NCBI GenBank assembly: GCA_016191875.1
Contig: JACPVG010000010.1
Span: 1 to 64,000 of the forward strand
DNA length: 64,000 nt
Direction of reading: 5' to 3'
Source of the DNA: Chloroflexota bacterium
GTDB taxonomy: Bacteria; Chloroflexota; Anaerolineae; Anaerolineales; UBA11579
The notes beneath the pieces were generated by a model. The model was not told the origin of the DNA, made no database searches, and saw only the letters and a program-made list of their open reading frames with translations. Below are positions 33,211 to 41,388 of this stretch, piece after piece. The first letter of the stretch is position 1, and every line of letters begins with the position of its first letter. The position numbers and the translations under genes are program-made.

Positions 33211-33539
33211 ATAGTGGGCAGCAGAAAGCGGAAAGCGGGAGGGAGTGGCCGTGAGGAAGCGGAAGAGCAAGGGGGCAGAAGGCCGGGGGCAAACGAGAAA
33301 TGGCAGATAGCAAATTGCAAATTGCCAATGGCAGATGAAACGGGCAAGAGGAAGAGGTGAGGAGTCAATCAGGGTTCCGGCGTAAAAAGGTTGTAAAATC
33401 GCAGATTGCCGCTTGACTTTGTTCGTGAAATTTTGTATAAACTAATGCGGCCGTGCATCCAAAAAGCCAGTGACCGAAACCGGGCGCTGGGCTTTTTCTT
33501 GTCACCGTCCCGAATCCCATCCCACAAAAAGGAGAGTGC
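33211..33539 (+). promoter_or_regulatory. Promoter and attenuator-like leader of the ABC/Gld operon
   Basis: The first 150 bases (33211-33360) are low-complexity purine-rich DNA with repeats of AGCAAATTGC/GCAGAT type and no gene. TTGACT (33413-33418) and TATAAA (33436-33441), 17 bases apart, make one of the best promoters in the window. About 20 bases into the transcript, AAAAAGCCAG (33461-33470) can pair with CTGGGCTTTTT (33487-33497), giving a terminator-like hairpin before the first gene. An AAAGGAGAG ribosome-binding site precedes the ATG at 33540. Confidence 0.75.
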
Positions 33540-34472
33540 ATGATCAAAGTCAAGGCGCTCACCAAGGATTACGGCGCCAGGCGGGCCATCGAGGATATCA
33601 GTTTCCATGCCGACAAAGGCGAGATCGTCGGTTTCCTCGGCCCGAATGGCGCCGGCAAGACCACCACCATGCGCATCCTCACCGGCTATATGCCGCCCAC
33701 CGAGGGTACGGCCATCGTCGCCGGGCATGACGTGCTGGAAGAGTCGCTGGAAGTCCGCCGCCGGGTGGGCTACCTGCCGGAGAGCGTGCCGCTCTACCCG
33801 GACATGACCGTGTTCGAATACCTCAAGTTCATGGGCGACCTGCACGAGGTGGAAAACGTGGAGGAACGCGCCGACGCGGTGCTGGAGCAGGTGCAGATGA
33901 CCGACCGCGCCGATAACTACATCCAGTATCTTTCCAAAGGCATGCGCCAGCGAGTGGGCCTGGCCCAGGCGCTGATCCACGAACCGGAAGTGCTCATCCT
34001 GGATGAGCCGACCATCGGCCTCGACCCGGCGCAGATCCGCGAGGTGCGCGCCCTTATAAAGGAAATCGGCAGGAAGCGCACGGTGCTGCTTTCCACCCAC
34101 ATCCTGGCCGAAGCCCAGGCCATCTGCGACCGGGTGCTGATCATCAACAAGGGCCGCATCGTGGCCGAAGACAGCCCGCAGAACCTGGAGGCCCGGCTGG
34201 CGGGCGGCGGCCGCCTGAGCCTGAAAGTGAAGGCCAAGGCCAAGAGCCTCATCCCGGCGCTCAAAGCCCTTAAGGGTGTCACCGGGGTGGAACTGGACGA
34301 GGAAGGCGCGTTGCTCATCGAGACCAGGGCCGGGGCCGAAGTGCGGCCGGAAGTGGCCCGCACCGTGGTGGCCGAGAACTGCGACCTGCTGGAACTGCGC
34401 CAGCACGGCATGAGCCTGGAAGACATCTTCCTGCAGTTGACCGCCGAAACCGGCGAAGGGGAGGCCCTATGA
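33540..34472 (+). CDS. ABC transporter ATP-binding protein (ABC-2/GldA type)
   Basis: The 310-residue product is a complete ABC ATPase with Walker A GPNGAGKTT (about residues 37-45), the Q-loop segment RRVGYLPESVPLYPD, signature YLSKGMRQRVGLAQAL, Walker B VLILDEPT and an H-loop in LLSTHIL. A C-terminal 90-residue extension is typical of ABC-2/gliding-motility ATPases. Together with the two following genes it forms a GldA-GldF-GldG-like set. The substrate is not evident. It overlaps the permease gene (ATGA). Confidence 0.93.
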   Translation: MIKVKALTKDYGARRAIEDISFHADKGEIVGFLGPNGAGKTTTMRILTGYMPPTEGTAIVAGHDVLEESLEVRRRVGYLPESVPLYPDMTVFEYLKFMGDLHEVENVEERADAVLEQVQMTDRADNYIQYLSKGMRQRVGLAQALIHEPEVLILDEPTIGLDPAQIREVRALIKEIGRKRTVLLSTHILAEAQAICDRVLIINKGRIVAEDSPQNLEARLAGGGRLSLKVKAKAKSLIPALKALKGVTGVELDEEGALLIETRAGAEVRPEVARTVVAENCDLLELRQHGMSLEDIFLQLTAETGEGEAL

Positions 34473-35209
34473 CCCTGCGCAACGTCTGGATCATCGCCCG
34501 CAAGGAATACAACAGTTACTTCAACACCCCGATCGCCTACGCCATGGCGGCGGTGCTGCTGTTCGCCATCGGCGTACTGTTCGCCGGGGATGTCTCGTAT
34601 ACCATGATCTTCCCGGATTTCGTGCCGGGACTGGAGCGCGTGGTGCAGATCGCCGTGGCGATGCTCATCTTCATCCTGCCGGCCATCACCATGCGCCTGC
34701 TCTCGGATGAGGCCCGCCAGGGCACCATCGAACTGCTGCTGACCGCGCCGGTGAACGATGGCGCGGTGGTGGTGGGCAAGTGGCTGGGCGCGGTGCTGTT
34801 CGTGCTCACGGTGCTTTCCACCACCCTCATCTACCCGATCATGCTCAACGGCATGGTGCAGCCCGGCCTGGACCGCGGCCTGCTGCTGGCGGGTTACCTG
34901 GCCCTGGTGCTCTTCACCATGACCTTCAGCGCCCTGGGCGTGGCGATCTCGGCCATGTTCGATAACCTCGTGGCGACCTTCATCACCACCATCGCCGCCT
35001 TCGTGCTGTTCTGGTACTTCATCGGCATCCCCGGTTCGCTGGGGAGCGGGGCGGTGGCCGAGGTCAGCCGCTACATGTCGTTCATCCGATACTTTGAGGC
35101 CATGGTCGGCGGGGCAATCCAGCTGACCGGGCTGGTGTATTACTTCTCTGCGACGGCCTTCTTCCTTATACTGGCGACGGTCATCCTGCAGAGCCGGAGG
35201 TGGCGCTGA
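34469..35209 (+). CDS. ABC-2 permease (GldF-like)
   Basis: The 246-residue product has six membrane spans and an N-terminal RNVWIIARKEYNSYFNTPIAY, typical of ABC-2 permeases next to GldA-type ATPases, as well as MRLLSDEARQGTIELLLTAP, the common loop after the second span. It forms the membrane channel for the ATPase encoded just upstream, whose gene it overlaps by four bases. The next gene starts one base after its stop codon. Confidence 0.92.
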   Translation: MTLRNVWIIARKEYNSYFNTPIAYAMAAVLLFAIGVLFAGDVSYTMIFPDFVPGLERVVQIAVAMLIFILPAITMRLLSDEARQGTIELLLTAPVNDGAVVVGKWLGAVLFVLTVLSTTLIYPIMLNGMVQPGLDRGLLLAGYLALVLFTMTFSALGVAISAMFDNLVATFITTIAAFVLFWYFIGIPGSLGSGAVAEVSRYMSFIRYFEAMVGGAIQLTGLVYYFSATAFFLILATVILQSRRWR

Positions 35210-35210
35210 T

Positions 35211-36770
35211 ATGAACGCCGACAACAAACGCTACGCGCCGCTGGCTTTCTGGCTGGGCCTGACCGCCCTGCTGGTTGCAGGCGGGGTGTACTTCGTCTAC
35301 CGCGAGCCGAACACGGCTTTCTACGTCACCCTGGCGCTGGGCGTCATCGGCCTGGCGGCCTGGGCCTACCTCGACCCGCAGCGCGCCCGGGCGGCTTTCA
35401 GCGGGCGCCAGGCGCGCTATGGCGGTAATGCCGCCCTGCTGGTGCTGGGCTTCCTGGGCATCTTTGTGGTGTTCAACTGGCTCATCAGCCAGAACGAGCA
35501 GCGCTGGGACCTGAGCGAAGACTCCACCAACACCCTCAGCGCCGAGACGCTGGCGCTGCTGGCAGAACTGGATGAGCCGGTGGCCATCACCGCCTACTAC
35601 ACCGCCCAGGCCGAGGCCAGCGCCGACAACGTCCGCAAACTGCTGGAGAACTACGCCTTCAGCACGGATGGCCTGATCAGTTATGAATTCGTCGACCCGA
35701 CCAACGACCCGGTCGGCGCGGCGGCCTACAGCATCACCCAGGACCGCACGCTGGTGCTGGTGCGCGGCGACCGGCATGAGATCGTCACGGTCGCCAGCGA
35801 GCAGGAACTCAGCGCCGCGCTGCTGCGGCTGGGGAGCCAATCGCTCCAGGTGTATTTCCTGACCGGCCATAATGAATTCAATCCCGACGCCACCAGCGAC
35901 CCGACCTACCGCCAGGCTGCGACTGAATTGACGAGCCGCGGCTACTTAGTGGCCACCCTCAACCTGCTGGTGGAGGGCGCCATCCCGGAGGATGCCGCGC
36001 TGATCGTCATCGCCGGGCCGCTTGTGCCGCTCTCCAACAAAGAGATCAGCCTGTTGGAGGACTACGTGGCGGCAGGCGGCGACATGGTGATCCTGCTCGA
36101 ACCCACCATCCTGACCTCGGCCACGACCGCTGAAGACCCGCTGGCGCGCTATCTGGCCCAGGACTGGGGCCTGGTGCTGGGCGACGACGTGGTGGTGGAC
36201 CGCCAGACGCAAAGCAACTTCCAGGCGGTGGCGGCGGCCTATGCCCAGCATCCCATCACCGACAAGATGAGCAACGTCGTCACCATCTACCCGACCGCCC
36301 GCAGCGTGCAGCTGGCCGAGGTCCTGCCGGAAGGCGTGACGGCGCAGGAACTCATCCTGACCGCGCCGTTCGATACGTCGTGGGCCGAGACCGATATGGA
36401 AGCCCTGCGCGCCCAGCAGCCCATCACGCCGGATGAGGATCAAGACATCCCCGGCCCGGTGGCTATTGCCGTGGCGGCTGAGAACCTGACGACCGGGGCG
36501 CGGCTGGCCGTGTTCGGCGACGCCGATTTCGGTTCCGACCAGTTCTACAGCGTGCAGTTGAACGGCAAGATGTTCCTGAACGCGGTGGACTGGGCGGCCG
36601 AGCAGGAAGCCCTGATCAACGTCAGCGCGCCGCAGCCCACCGCGCGCTTCGTCCTGCCGCCTTTCCCGCAATATACCTATCTGGTGATCCTGATGGCGGT
36701 GATCGTCCTGCCGGGCATCTTCGTCGTATCCGGCCTGGTGGTGTTCTTCCAGCGCCGCAGGCGAGGCTAG
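35211..36770 (+). CDS. GldG-like extracytoplasmic ABC accessory protein
   Basis: The 519-residue product has three hydrophobic segments near the N-terminus (about 8-30, 35-52 and 75-92), a large extracytoplasmic region and a C-terminal membrane span (about 490-512) ending in RRRRG. The region after the third span (QRWDLSEDSTNTLSAET) is typical of GldG/ABC_transp_aux proteins. That domain is thought to bind the substrate or regulate the transporter. It is tightly coupled to the permease gene (one base gap). Confidence 0.88.
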   Translation: MNADNKRYAPLAFWLGLTALLVAGGVYFVYREPNTAFYVTLALGVIGLAAWAYLDPQRARAAFSGRQARYGGNAALLVLGFLGIFVVFNWLISQNEQRWDLSEDSTNTLSAETLALLAELDEPVAITAYYTAQAEASADNVRKLLENYAFSTDGLISYEFVDPTNDPVGAAAYSITQDRTLVLVRGDRHEIVTVASEQELSAALLRLGSQSLQVYFLTGHNEFNPDATSDPTYRQAATELTSRGYLVATLNLLVEGAIPEDAALIVIAGPLVPLSNKEISLLEDYVAAGGDMVILLEPTILTSATTAEDPLARYLAQDWGLVLGDDVVVDRQTQSNFQAVAAAYAQHPITDKMSNVVTIYPTARSVQLAEVLPEGVTAQELILTAPFDTSWAETDMEALRAQQPITPDEDQDIPGPVAIAVAAENLTTGARLAVFGDADFGSDQFYSVQLNGKMFLNAVDWAAEQEALINVSAPQPTARFVLPPFPQYTYLVILMAVIVLPGIFVVSGLVVFFQRRRRG

Positions 36771-36778
36771 AAAAACCG

Positions 36779-37459
36779 ATGGTTAAAAAAGAAACCTGGT
36801 ACGTCCTGGCCGCGTTCGCGGTGTTGCTGGCGCTGGCGCTGCTCTTCCAGCGCCAGCAGGGCGAGGACCTGGCCACCGAGCCGCTGCCCACGGAACGGCC
36901 GGTCATCCTGGCGGTGGATGTGACCCAGATCACTGGCCTGCGAATCGAAGATTCGACCGGCGCGCATATGGAACTCGCGCTGGCCGCTGACGGACAATGG
37001 GAATACCTTGAACCGCCAGCGCCGCCCGCCCGGGTGGACCAGTTCACGGTCTTGAGCGGCATCGGCACGCTGGGGCGGCTTACGGAACAGTCGTCGCTCT
37101 CGCCGCTCAACGACCTGGCTTCGGTGGGGCTGGATGCTCCCGCCTACACCATCACAATCTCGCTCGTGGACGGCACGCAGTTGACGCTTTACGTGGGCGA
37201 CAAGACGTTCAACGGCGGGGCGTACTACGTGCGCCTGCCGGACGGCAACCCGCAGCTGGCGAACCTCTTCAGCATCGACGCGACGCTGGACCTTTTGCGC
37301 ACCCCGCCGATCGCGCCGGCCGCGGCCACCGAGACCAGCGCCCCCACCGAAACCAGCGCGGCGACCGAGCCCGTTGAACCGACGGAGACAATCGAAGCCG
37401 GCGCGGCGACCGAGACCGCTGAACCGGCAGAGACGATCGAAGCCACCGCAACACCTTAA
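36779..37459 (+). CDS. DUF4340-domain membrane-anchored protein
   Basis: The 226-residue product has one N-terminal membrane span (about 6-22) and a DUF4340 beta-rich domain (about 38-180; ITGLRIEDSTGAHMELALAADGQWEYLEPP, split here as the family's opening strands). The C-terminal tail is a low-complexity run of repeated glutamate, threonine, alanine and proline. DUF4340 proteins are regularly the fourth member of GldA/GldF/GldG-type operons, as here. Function is unknown, perhaps an extracytoplasmic adaptor. The start is nine bases after the previous stop codon. Confidence 0.83.
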   Translation: MVKKETWYVLAAFAVLLALALLFQRQQGEDLATEPLPTERPVILAVDVTQITGLRIEDSTGAHMELALAADGQWEYLEPPAPPARVDQFTVLSGIGTLGRLTEQSSLSPLNDLASVGLDAPAYTITISLVDGTQLTLYVGDKTFNGGAYYVRLPDGNPQLANLFSIDATLDLLRTPPIAPAAATETSAPTETSAATEPVEPTETIEAGAATETAEPAETIEATATP

Positions 37460-37519
37460 AGGATTTTCCCGGAGGGCATGACGAATCGAGGTCGGTTTCG
37501 TTACAAGAGCTAGAGGCTG

Positions 37520-37548
37520 TTGCATTCGACCTTAAAACCATGTATGCT
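37520..37548 (+). promoter_or_regulatory. Promoter of rpoD with a long leader
   Basis: TTGCAT (37520-37525) and TATGCT (37543-37548) are separated by 17 bases. Transcription would begin near 37556, leaving a leader of about 168 bases before the rpoD ATG. Bases 37460-37519 and the leader contain no gene. Confidence 0.6.
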
Positions 37549-37723
37549 GGTGATGTGAGCGGCCCCACTTGTGAGGCGGGTGAGGTCGCTCCATCTGGCG
37601 GTGATCGTTTGGTGCAGCAGCGAACGGAACCGCTGATTCTTAAGTAAGGTTATGGCCCGGCTGGCCGTCTGAGAGGGGCAGGCGGTTGTGCCGGAAAAAT
37701 CAGGAAAAGGTGTGTCGAACTGA

Positions 37724-38971
37724 ATGAAAGTAATGAACGAGAAGATGCTTAACCAGTACGAAGAGCATGACGGCGAGGACTTCTCCCCGATCGCCCGGTT
37801 GATCGAACTGGGGCGCAAGAAGTCCTACGTCACGATTGACGATATCCTCAACTTCTTCCCGGAGGCCGAGCGCGACGTCGACCAGCTGGAAGAAGCGTTT
37901 GCCGCGCTCCTGGCGGCCGGTATCCCCTACGTCGACGACGACACCAACATCGAGCCTTCCGAAGACGCCCTGACGGGCGAGATCGAAGAACTGGAAGAAG
38001 AGGAAGACAGCGGGCCGGACGGCACCGAGCTGGACGACGCCTATCTGGCGAACATCGACACCGACGACATGATCGGCCTGTACCTCAAAGAGGTCGGCCG
38101 TGTGCCGCTGCTGACCGCCGAAGAAGAGGTGTACCTCGCCAAGCGCATCGAGAAGGGCCGCATCTCGCGCGAGACCCTGGCGCGCGACGGCTACGATCTG
38201 GAAGTGGACGAGCGCGAAGACCACCGCCACAACATCGAAGACGGCTGGGCGGCGCGCGAGCACCTCATCACCGCCAACTCGCGGCTGGTCATCAGCGTCG
38301 CCAAGAAATACATGGGCCGCGGCGTGCCGTTCCAGGACCTGATCCAGGAAGGCAACATCGGCCTGATCCGCGCCGCCAAGAAGTTCGATTACCGGCGCGG
38401 CCACAAATTCAGCACCTACGCCACCTGGTGGATCCGCCAGGCGGTGACGCGCGCCATCGCCGACCAGGGCCGCACCATCCGCGTGCCAGTGCACATGGGC
38501 GACCAGATCAACAAACTGCTGCGGGTGCAGCACCAGCTCACCCAGCGGCTGGGGCGCGACCCCAGCGTGGAGGAACTGGCTGTGGCGCTGGACGTGCCGC
38601 CCAAGAAGGTCGAGAACATGATTCAGGTGGCGCGCCGCCCGCTTTCGCTGGAGACGCCCACCGATGACGAGGAAGACTCGGTGCTGGGCGATTTCATCCA
38701 GGACCGCGAGGCGCCCGCCCCGGACGACACGGCGACCTACAACCTGCTCAAAGAGCACCTGGACGAGGTGCTGGCCTCGCTCCCGCCGCGCGAAGTGCGC
38801 ATCCTGCAATTGCGCTACGGCCTGCTGGACGGCCAGGCGTATACGCTGGAGGAGGTCGGCCGCAAGATGGGCGTGACGCGCGAGCGCGTGCGCCAGATCG
38901 AGGCCCAGGCGTTGAGCCGCCTGCGTCATCCGGTCATCCGCCGCAAATTGCGCGAGTATCTGGGCGAGTAG
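37724..38971 (+). CDS. rpoD: Primary RNA polymerase sigma factor
   Basis: The 415-residue product has a short acidic region 1.1-like N-terminus (about 10-100). It then has the sigma-70 regions 1.2 ([21 protein letters not shown]), 2 ([38 protein letters not shown]), 3 and 4 ([20 protein letters not shown]). Both the -10-reading helix and the -35-reading helix-turn-helix look intact. Alternative ATGs at 37733 and 37745 are possible. The last 20 codons and the terminator are repeated 2.3 kb downstream at 41253. Confidence 0.96.
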   Translation: MKVMNEKMLNQYEEHDGEDFSPIARLIELGRKKSYVTIDDILNFFPEAERDVDQLEEAFAALLAAGIPYVDDDTNIEPSEDALTGEIEELEEEEDSGPDGTELDDAYLANIDTDDMIGLYLKEVGRVPLLTAEEEVYLAKRIEKGRISRETLARDGYDLEVDEREDHRHNIEDGWAAREHLITANSRLVISVAKKYMGRGVPFQDLIQEGNIGLIRAAKKFDYRRGHKFSTYATWWIRQAVTRAIADQGRTIRVPVHMGDQINKLLRVQHQLTQRLGRDPSVEELAVALDVPPKKVENMIQVARRPLSLETPTDDEEDSVLGDFIQDREAPAPDDTATYNLLKEHLDEVLASLPPREVRILQLRYGLLDGQAYTLEEVGRKMGVTRERVRQIEAQALSRLRHPVIRRKLREYLGE

Positions 38972-39022
38972 AAACGAAATGCAGAGACCCCAAAGGTGCC
39001 AAAGACCTTTGGGGTCTTTCTT
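38912..39022 (+). repeat. Left copy of the rpoD-tail direct repeat
   Basis: This stretch covers the last 60 bases of rpoD and its terminator. A second copy lies at 41253-41363 in the same orientation. Hand alignment of the 60 coding bases gives 50 identities with no gap; the terminator stems also match closely. The 2.2 kb between the copies is AT-richer. Confidence 0.88.
38985..39022 (+). terminator. Intrinsic terminator of rpoD
   Basis: A 13-bp stem (AGACCCCAAAGGT pairing with ACCTTTGGGGTCT, 38985-38997 and 39005-39017) is followed by TTCTTT. A nearly identical terminator lies at 41326-41363. Confidence 0.92.
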
Positions 39023-39025
39023 TAG

Positions 39026-39105
39026 TTGGAAGCGTGCGTGCCCCGATATAATGTGGCGAGGTCGATCTGCAGGCAGATTTGCCGCAAAGTTGCGGTATAT
39101 GCATA
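39026..39105 (+). promoter_or_regulatory. Promoter and twin-hairpin leader before the cassette-like block
   Basis: TATAAT at 39047-39052 is a consensus -10 box, with TTGGAA 15 bases upstream as a weak -35. Downstream, two short inverted repeats follow: ATCTGC/GCAGAT and CCGCAA/TTGCGG. The stretch ends at the GTTAGGC core site. It could be a cassette promoter plus an attI-like or attC-like attachment region, but no integrase gene accompanies it. Confidence 0.5.
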
Positions 39106-39115
39106 GTTAGGCCCC
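39106..39115 (+). other. Integron-type core site (GTTAGGC) opening a cassette
   Basis: GTTAGGCCCC fits the GTTRRRY core of integron recombination sites. It is the exact reverse complement of GGGGCCTAAC at 39944-39953. In a free circular cassette these two would form the R' and R'' arms of one attC site, which is the diagnostic relation. Confidence 0.65.
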
Positions 39116-39145
39116 TATTTGAGCACTCATCCAGGAGGCTCACAT

Positions 39146-39952
39146 ATGACTTTGAAGAAAATGCTTGAGGACTATCCCCTGTATCGCAAATTCCAGACGG
39201 AGGTCCCAGAATCTCTTGACAATCTCCATATGCCAGCGATTCATGCGTTCTGTGAGAATGAGAAGTCATCGCAGACCTTCAATTCGGTGCGCGCATTCTA
39301 CGAAAAGCAGCTAAGGGGCGACAATCAGCCTGCGAAGAATCAAGTGTTGCATGTGGAGTATGTTTGCACATCCTGCAAAGCCTACTCTCGACACTTTCTG
39401 ATCCAGACCGATGTCGCAGGAAAATGGGTACTGAAGGCCGGTCAAGTTCCTCCATGGGATGTCTCCCTGGATCTAGTACTTGAGAAGTCTCTCGGCGACG
39501 CTTCGTCGTTTTACAAGAGGGCGCTAATATGTGAGTCGCAGGCTTATGGGATTGGCGCATTTGCTTATTATCGGCGCATCGTCGAAGAGATCATAGACTC
39601 CTTGCTGGAAGACATATCCGATCTCATTCCAATGGACGAGAGATCGATTTACCTTGAGGCTCTTGAGCAGGCTAAGAAAACAAGAGTTACGCAAGAAAAA
39701 ATCGAGCTCGTAAGAGACTTGCTACCTTCCATCTTACGCCCGGATGGACACAACCCCTTAGCCGTCCTCCATGATACGCTGAGCCAAGGTATTCACCGCG
39801 AATCCGACGAAACCTGCATGGAGCTAGCGCAAACTACTCGAGAGGTCTTAGTGTTCTTGGTAAATCAGGTTTCGGCCACAAAGCGAGCAGGTTCTTCTTT
39901 CACGGAAAGCATGCGAAAATTATTGGACCGTAAGAAGGACAAAGGGGCCTAA
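39146..39952 (+). CDS. Cassette gene 1: DUF4145-like protein of unknown function
   Basis: The 268-residue product starts at the ATG at 39146, behind a CCAGGAGG ribosome-binding site. It has a CXXC pair in YVCTSCKAYSRHF (about residues 68-80) that could be half a zinc ribbon. A helical C-terminal region follows (about 115-240; ESQAYGIGAFAYYRRIVEEI) like the effector-associated DUF4145 helical bundle. The DNA is visibly AT-richer than the chromosome on both sides. The TAA stop lies inside the GCCTAAC core, as in many integron cassettes. DUF4145-like proteins are frequent on mobile elements; function is unknown. Confidence 0.72.
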   Translation: MTLKKMLEDYPLYRKFQTEVPESLDNLHMPAIHAFCENEKSSQTFNSVRAFYEKQLRGDNQPAKNQVLHVEYVCTSCKAYSRHFLIQTDVAGKWVLKAGQVPPWDVSLDLVLEKSLGDASSFYKRALICESQAYGIGAFAYYRRIVEEIIDSLLEDISDLIPMDERSIYLEALEQAKKTRVTQEKIELVRDLLPSILRPDGHNPLAVLHDTLSQGIHRESDETCMELAQTTREVLVFLVNQVSATKRAGSSFTESMRKLLDRKKDKGA

Positions 39953-40075
39953 CACGGCGTGCAGTGGACGTGTGGGATTCTGCGCGTTTTTCAAGCAATT
40001 TTCTTGGCTTGGAGTTTTTCTGCTCCCAAGCAGAATCCACGTCCGCCCACACGCAGGTAACGCAGGCCGTTGGTT
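39947..40075 (+). other. attC-like recombination site
   Basis: The site starts with GCCTAAC (R''), overlapping the gene stop, and ends with GTTGGTT (R'-like, 40069-40075). Between them the strand can fold on itself: GGACGT and GGATTCTGC on the left pair with GCAGAATCC and ACGTCC on the right, with GCGTG/CACGC outside and a TTGGAG/CTCCCAA tip. The 129-base length is in the range of long attC sites such as the Vibrio type. The R' core departs from the consensus at its last bases, as expected if it belongs to the next cassette. Confidence 0.65.
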
Positions 40076-40105
40076 GCCCCGGCGGCAAGAGTATGAATTC
40101 CGGAC

Positions 40106-40614
40106 ATGAATGTCATGAAGAATACAGGAAATGGGCCAAGATTAGTCATCGTCTGCGGCCTGCCCGGTTCCGGGAAGACAACGTTAGCAAAGTGCCTGGA
40201 AGAAAGCCTGCACGCTGTTCGCCTGGCTCCTGATGAGTGGATGGATGCGCTCTCCATCAATCTTTGGGACGAAGAGAGTCGAGCGAGGATTGAGGCGCTG
40301 CAATGGAAGTTGGGTCAAGAACTGCTCAGGCTCGGCCTGGTGGTCATCATCGAATGGGGAACGTGGGGCAGATCCGAGCGCGACACGCTGCGCGAGGGGG
40401 CCCGCAGGCTCGGCGCTGCGGTCGAGCTGCACTACCTGGCAGCACCTCCCGAAGTCCTCTTCGAGCGCATTCAGCGCCGACGCATGGAGATTCCGCCGAT
40501 AACCGCGAGGATGTCCTGCGATGGACAGAGACTATCGAAGTTCCAACCAGGGAGGAGATGGAACTGTACGATTCTCCGAGCGAATGCGAGAAGAAGTCTG
40601 CAACGTTGAACTGA
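40106..40614 (+). pseudogene. Cassette gene 2: P-loop kinase-like protein with a frameshift
   Basis: The first frame encodes an AAA_33/zeta-like P-loop protein: Walker A GLPGSGKTT at about residues 18-26, an APDEW motif, VIIEWGTWGRSERD and AAPPEVLFERIQRRR. After PPIT (around 40502) the family-like tail continues in the next frame (REDVLRWTETIEVPTREEME, ending at TGA 40612-40614), so one base appears to be missing. The un-shifted frame runs to 40609 with an unrelated tail. Relatives include chloramphenicol phosphotransferase-like kinases, common on mobile DNA. The frameshift is either real decay or a sequencing error. Confidence 0.65.
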
Positions 40615-40727
40615 GGCGTTGTTGGCCCGGCACAGCGTTTTCGGGCACTTTACTCGACCCAAGGCCGGTTCCGGTTACAATGGTGTAGTCTGGTCCCGCA
40701 GTCCTCCTGACCTTTCGGGAGGTTCGT

Positions 40728-41252
40728 ATGTGCGATGTGTGCGGGTTACCGGAATATGCGGTGCAACGCAATTTTGCCCTGATCTACTATACGTCCACCA
40801 GCTGGTCCAGCCCAGGCACTTATAGAACCAGAACTGACTACCGCCTGGAGGGGAAAGCGGTCGTTTCGGTCTGCGATAGCTGCATTGAAAAGAGATATGC
40901 CGAGGACATGGGTTTCATCCTGCAATGGAGACGCGTCATGTTCGGGCTGGCGCTCTTGTGGCTGCTTGCTTTGATTCTCGTATTGACGGGGATCGTATCG
41001 AAGAGTGCAAGCGGCGATCCAACCATCGTGCATTATTTCGTGATGCCCGGCGGCCTGATACTTGTGTTGATCGGGGTCTACCCCTTCAGTTTTACGAAGA
41101 AGAACAGCATAGACCAAATGCTGCAATCTGTGGCTCTAAAGGTGGTGCCCAGAAAAGTGGCACAATTGGATACCCTGGACCCCATTCACTTTCTCGTCTG
41201 GACAGAGGAGGAGTGGGAAAAACGGGTACGTGAAAGCCAGCGCGAAAAGTAG
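40728..41252 (+). CDS. Cassette gene 3: zinc-ribbon two-span membrane protein, unknown function
   Basis: The 174-residue product begins with a likely zinc site (CDVCG at residues 2-6 and CDSC near 49-52). It has two membrane spans (about 70-90 and 103-122) and a charged C-terminal domain. No family is recognised. GGGAGG six bases before the ATG can pair with CCTCC just upstream, so the ribosome-binding site may be masked. TACAAT near 40676 may be its promoter. Its stop codon ends exactly where the second rpoD-tail copy begins. Base composition is AT-richer than rpoD. Confidence 0.6.
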   Translation: MCDVCGLPEYAVQRNFALIYYTSTSWSSPGTYRTRTDYRLEGKAVVSVCDSCIEKRYAEDMGFILQWRRVMFGLALLWLLALILVLTGIVSKSASGDPTIVHYFVMPGGLILVLIGVYPFSFTKKNSIDQMLQSVALKVVPRKVAQLDTLDPIHFLVWTEEEWEKRVRESQREK

Positions 41253-41312
41253 CTGGGCCGCCTGCGCCAGCCGGTCATCTGGCGCAATTCGCGGGAGTAT
41301 CTGGGCGAGTAA
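41253..41312 (+). pseudogene. Second, diverged copy of the rpoD 3' end
   Basis: These 60 bases encode, in the rpoD frame, LGRLRQPVIWRNSREYLGE and a stop, against [19 protein letters not shown] at the end of rpoD. Fifty of 60 bases match without a gap. There is no upstream sigma-factor sequence. It is a fragment, not a gene. Confidence 0.88.
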
Positions 41313-41325
41313 CAATGGAGTGAAC

Positions 41326-41363
41326 AGACCCTAAAGGTCGCGAAGACCTTTGGGGTCTTTTTT
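41326..41363 (+). terminator. Second copy of the rpoD-type terminator
   Basis: The stem AGACCCTAAAGGT (41326-41338) pairs with ACCTTTGGGGTCT (41346-41358), with one mismatch against a perfect arm, and is followed by a six-T run. It would end transcripts of the cassette-like block and may also affect the convergent glycosyltransferase gene. Confidence 0.88.
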
Positions 41364-41388
41364 GTTAGGGGGGTGATTGCTGAGCGAT

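Noticed and set aside
39023-41252. A complete mobile element with its own integrase behind rpoD
   Set aside because: All three genes were read and none resembles a tyrosine recombinase, serine recombinase or transposase; only recombination-site-like sequences and repeats support mobility.
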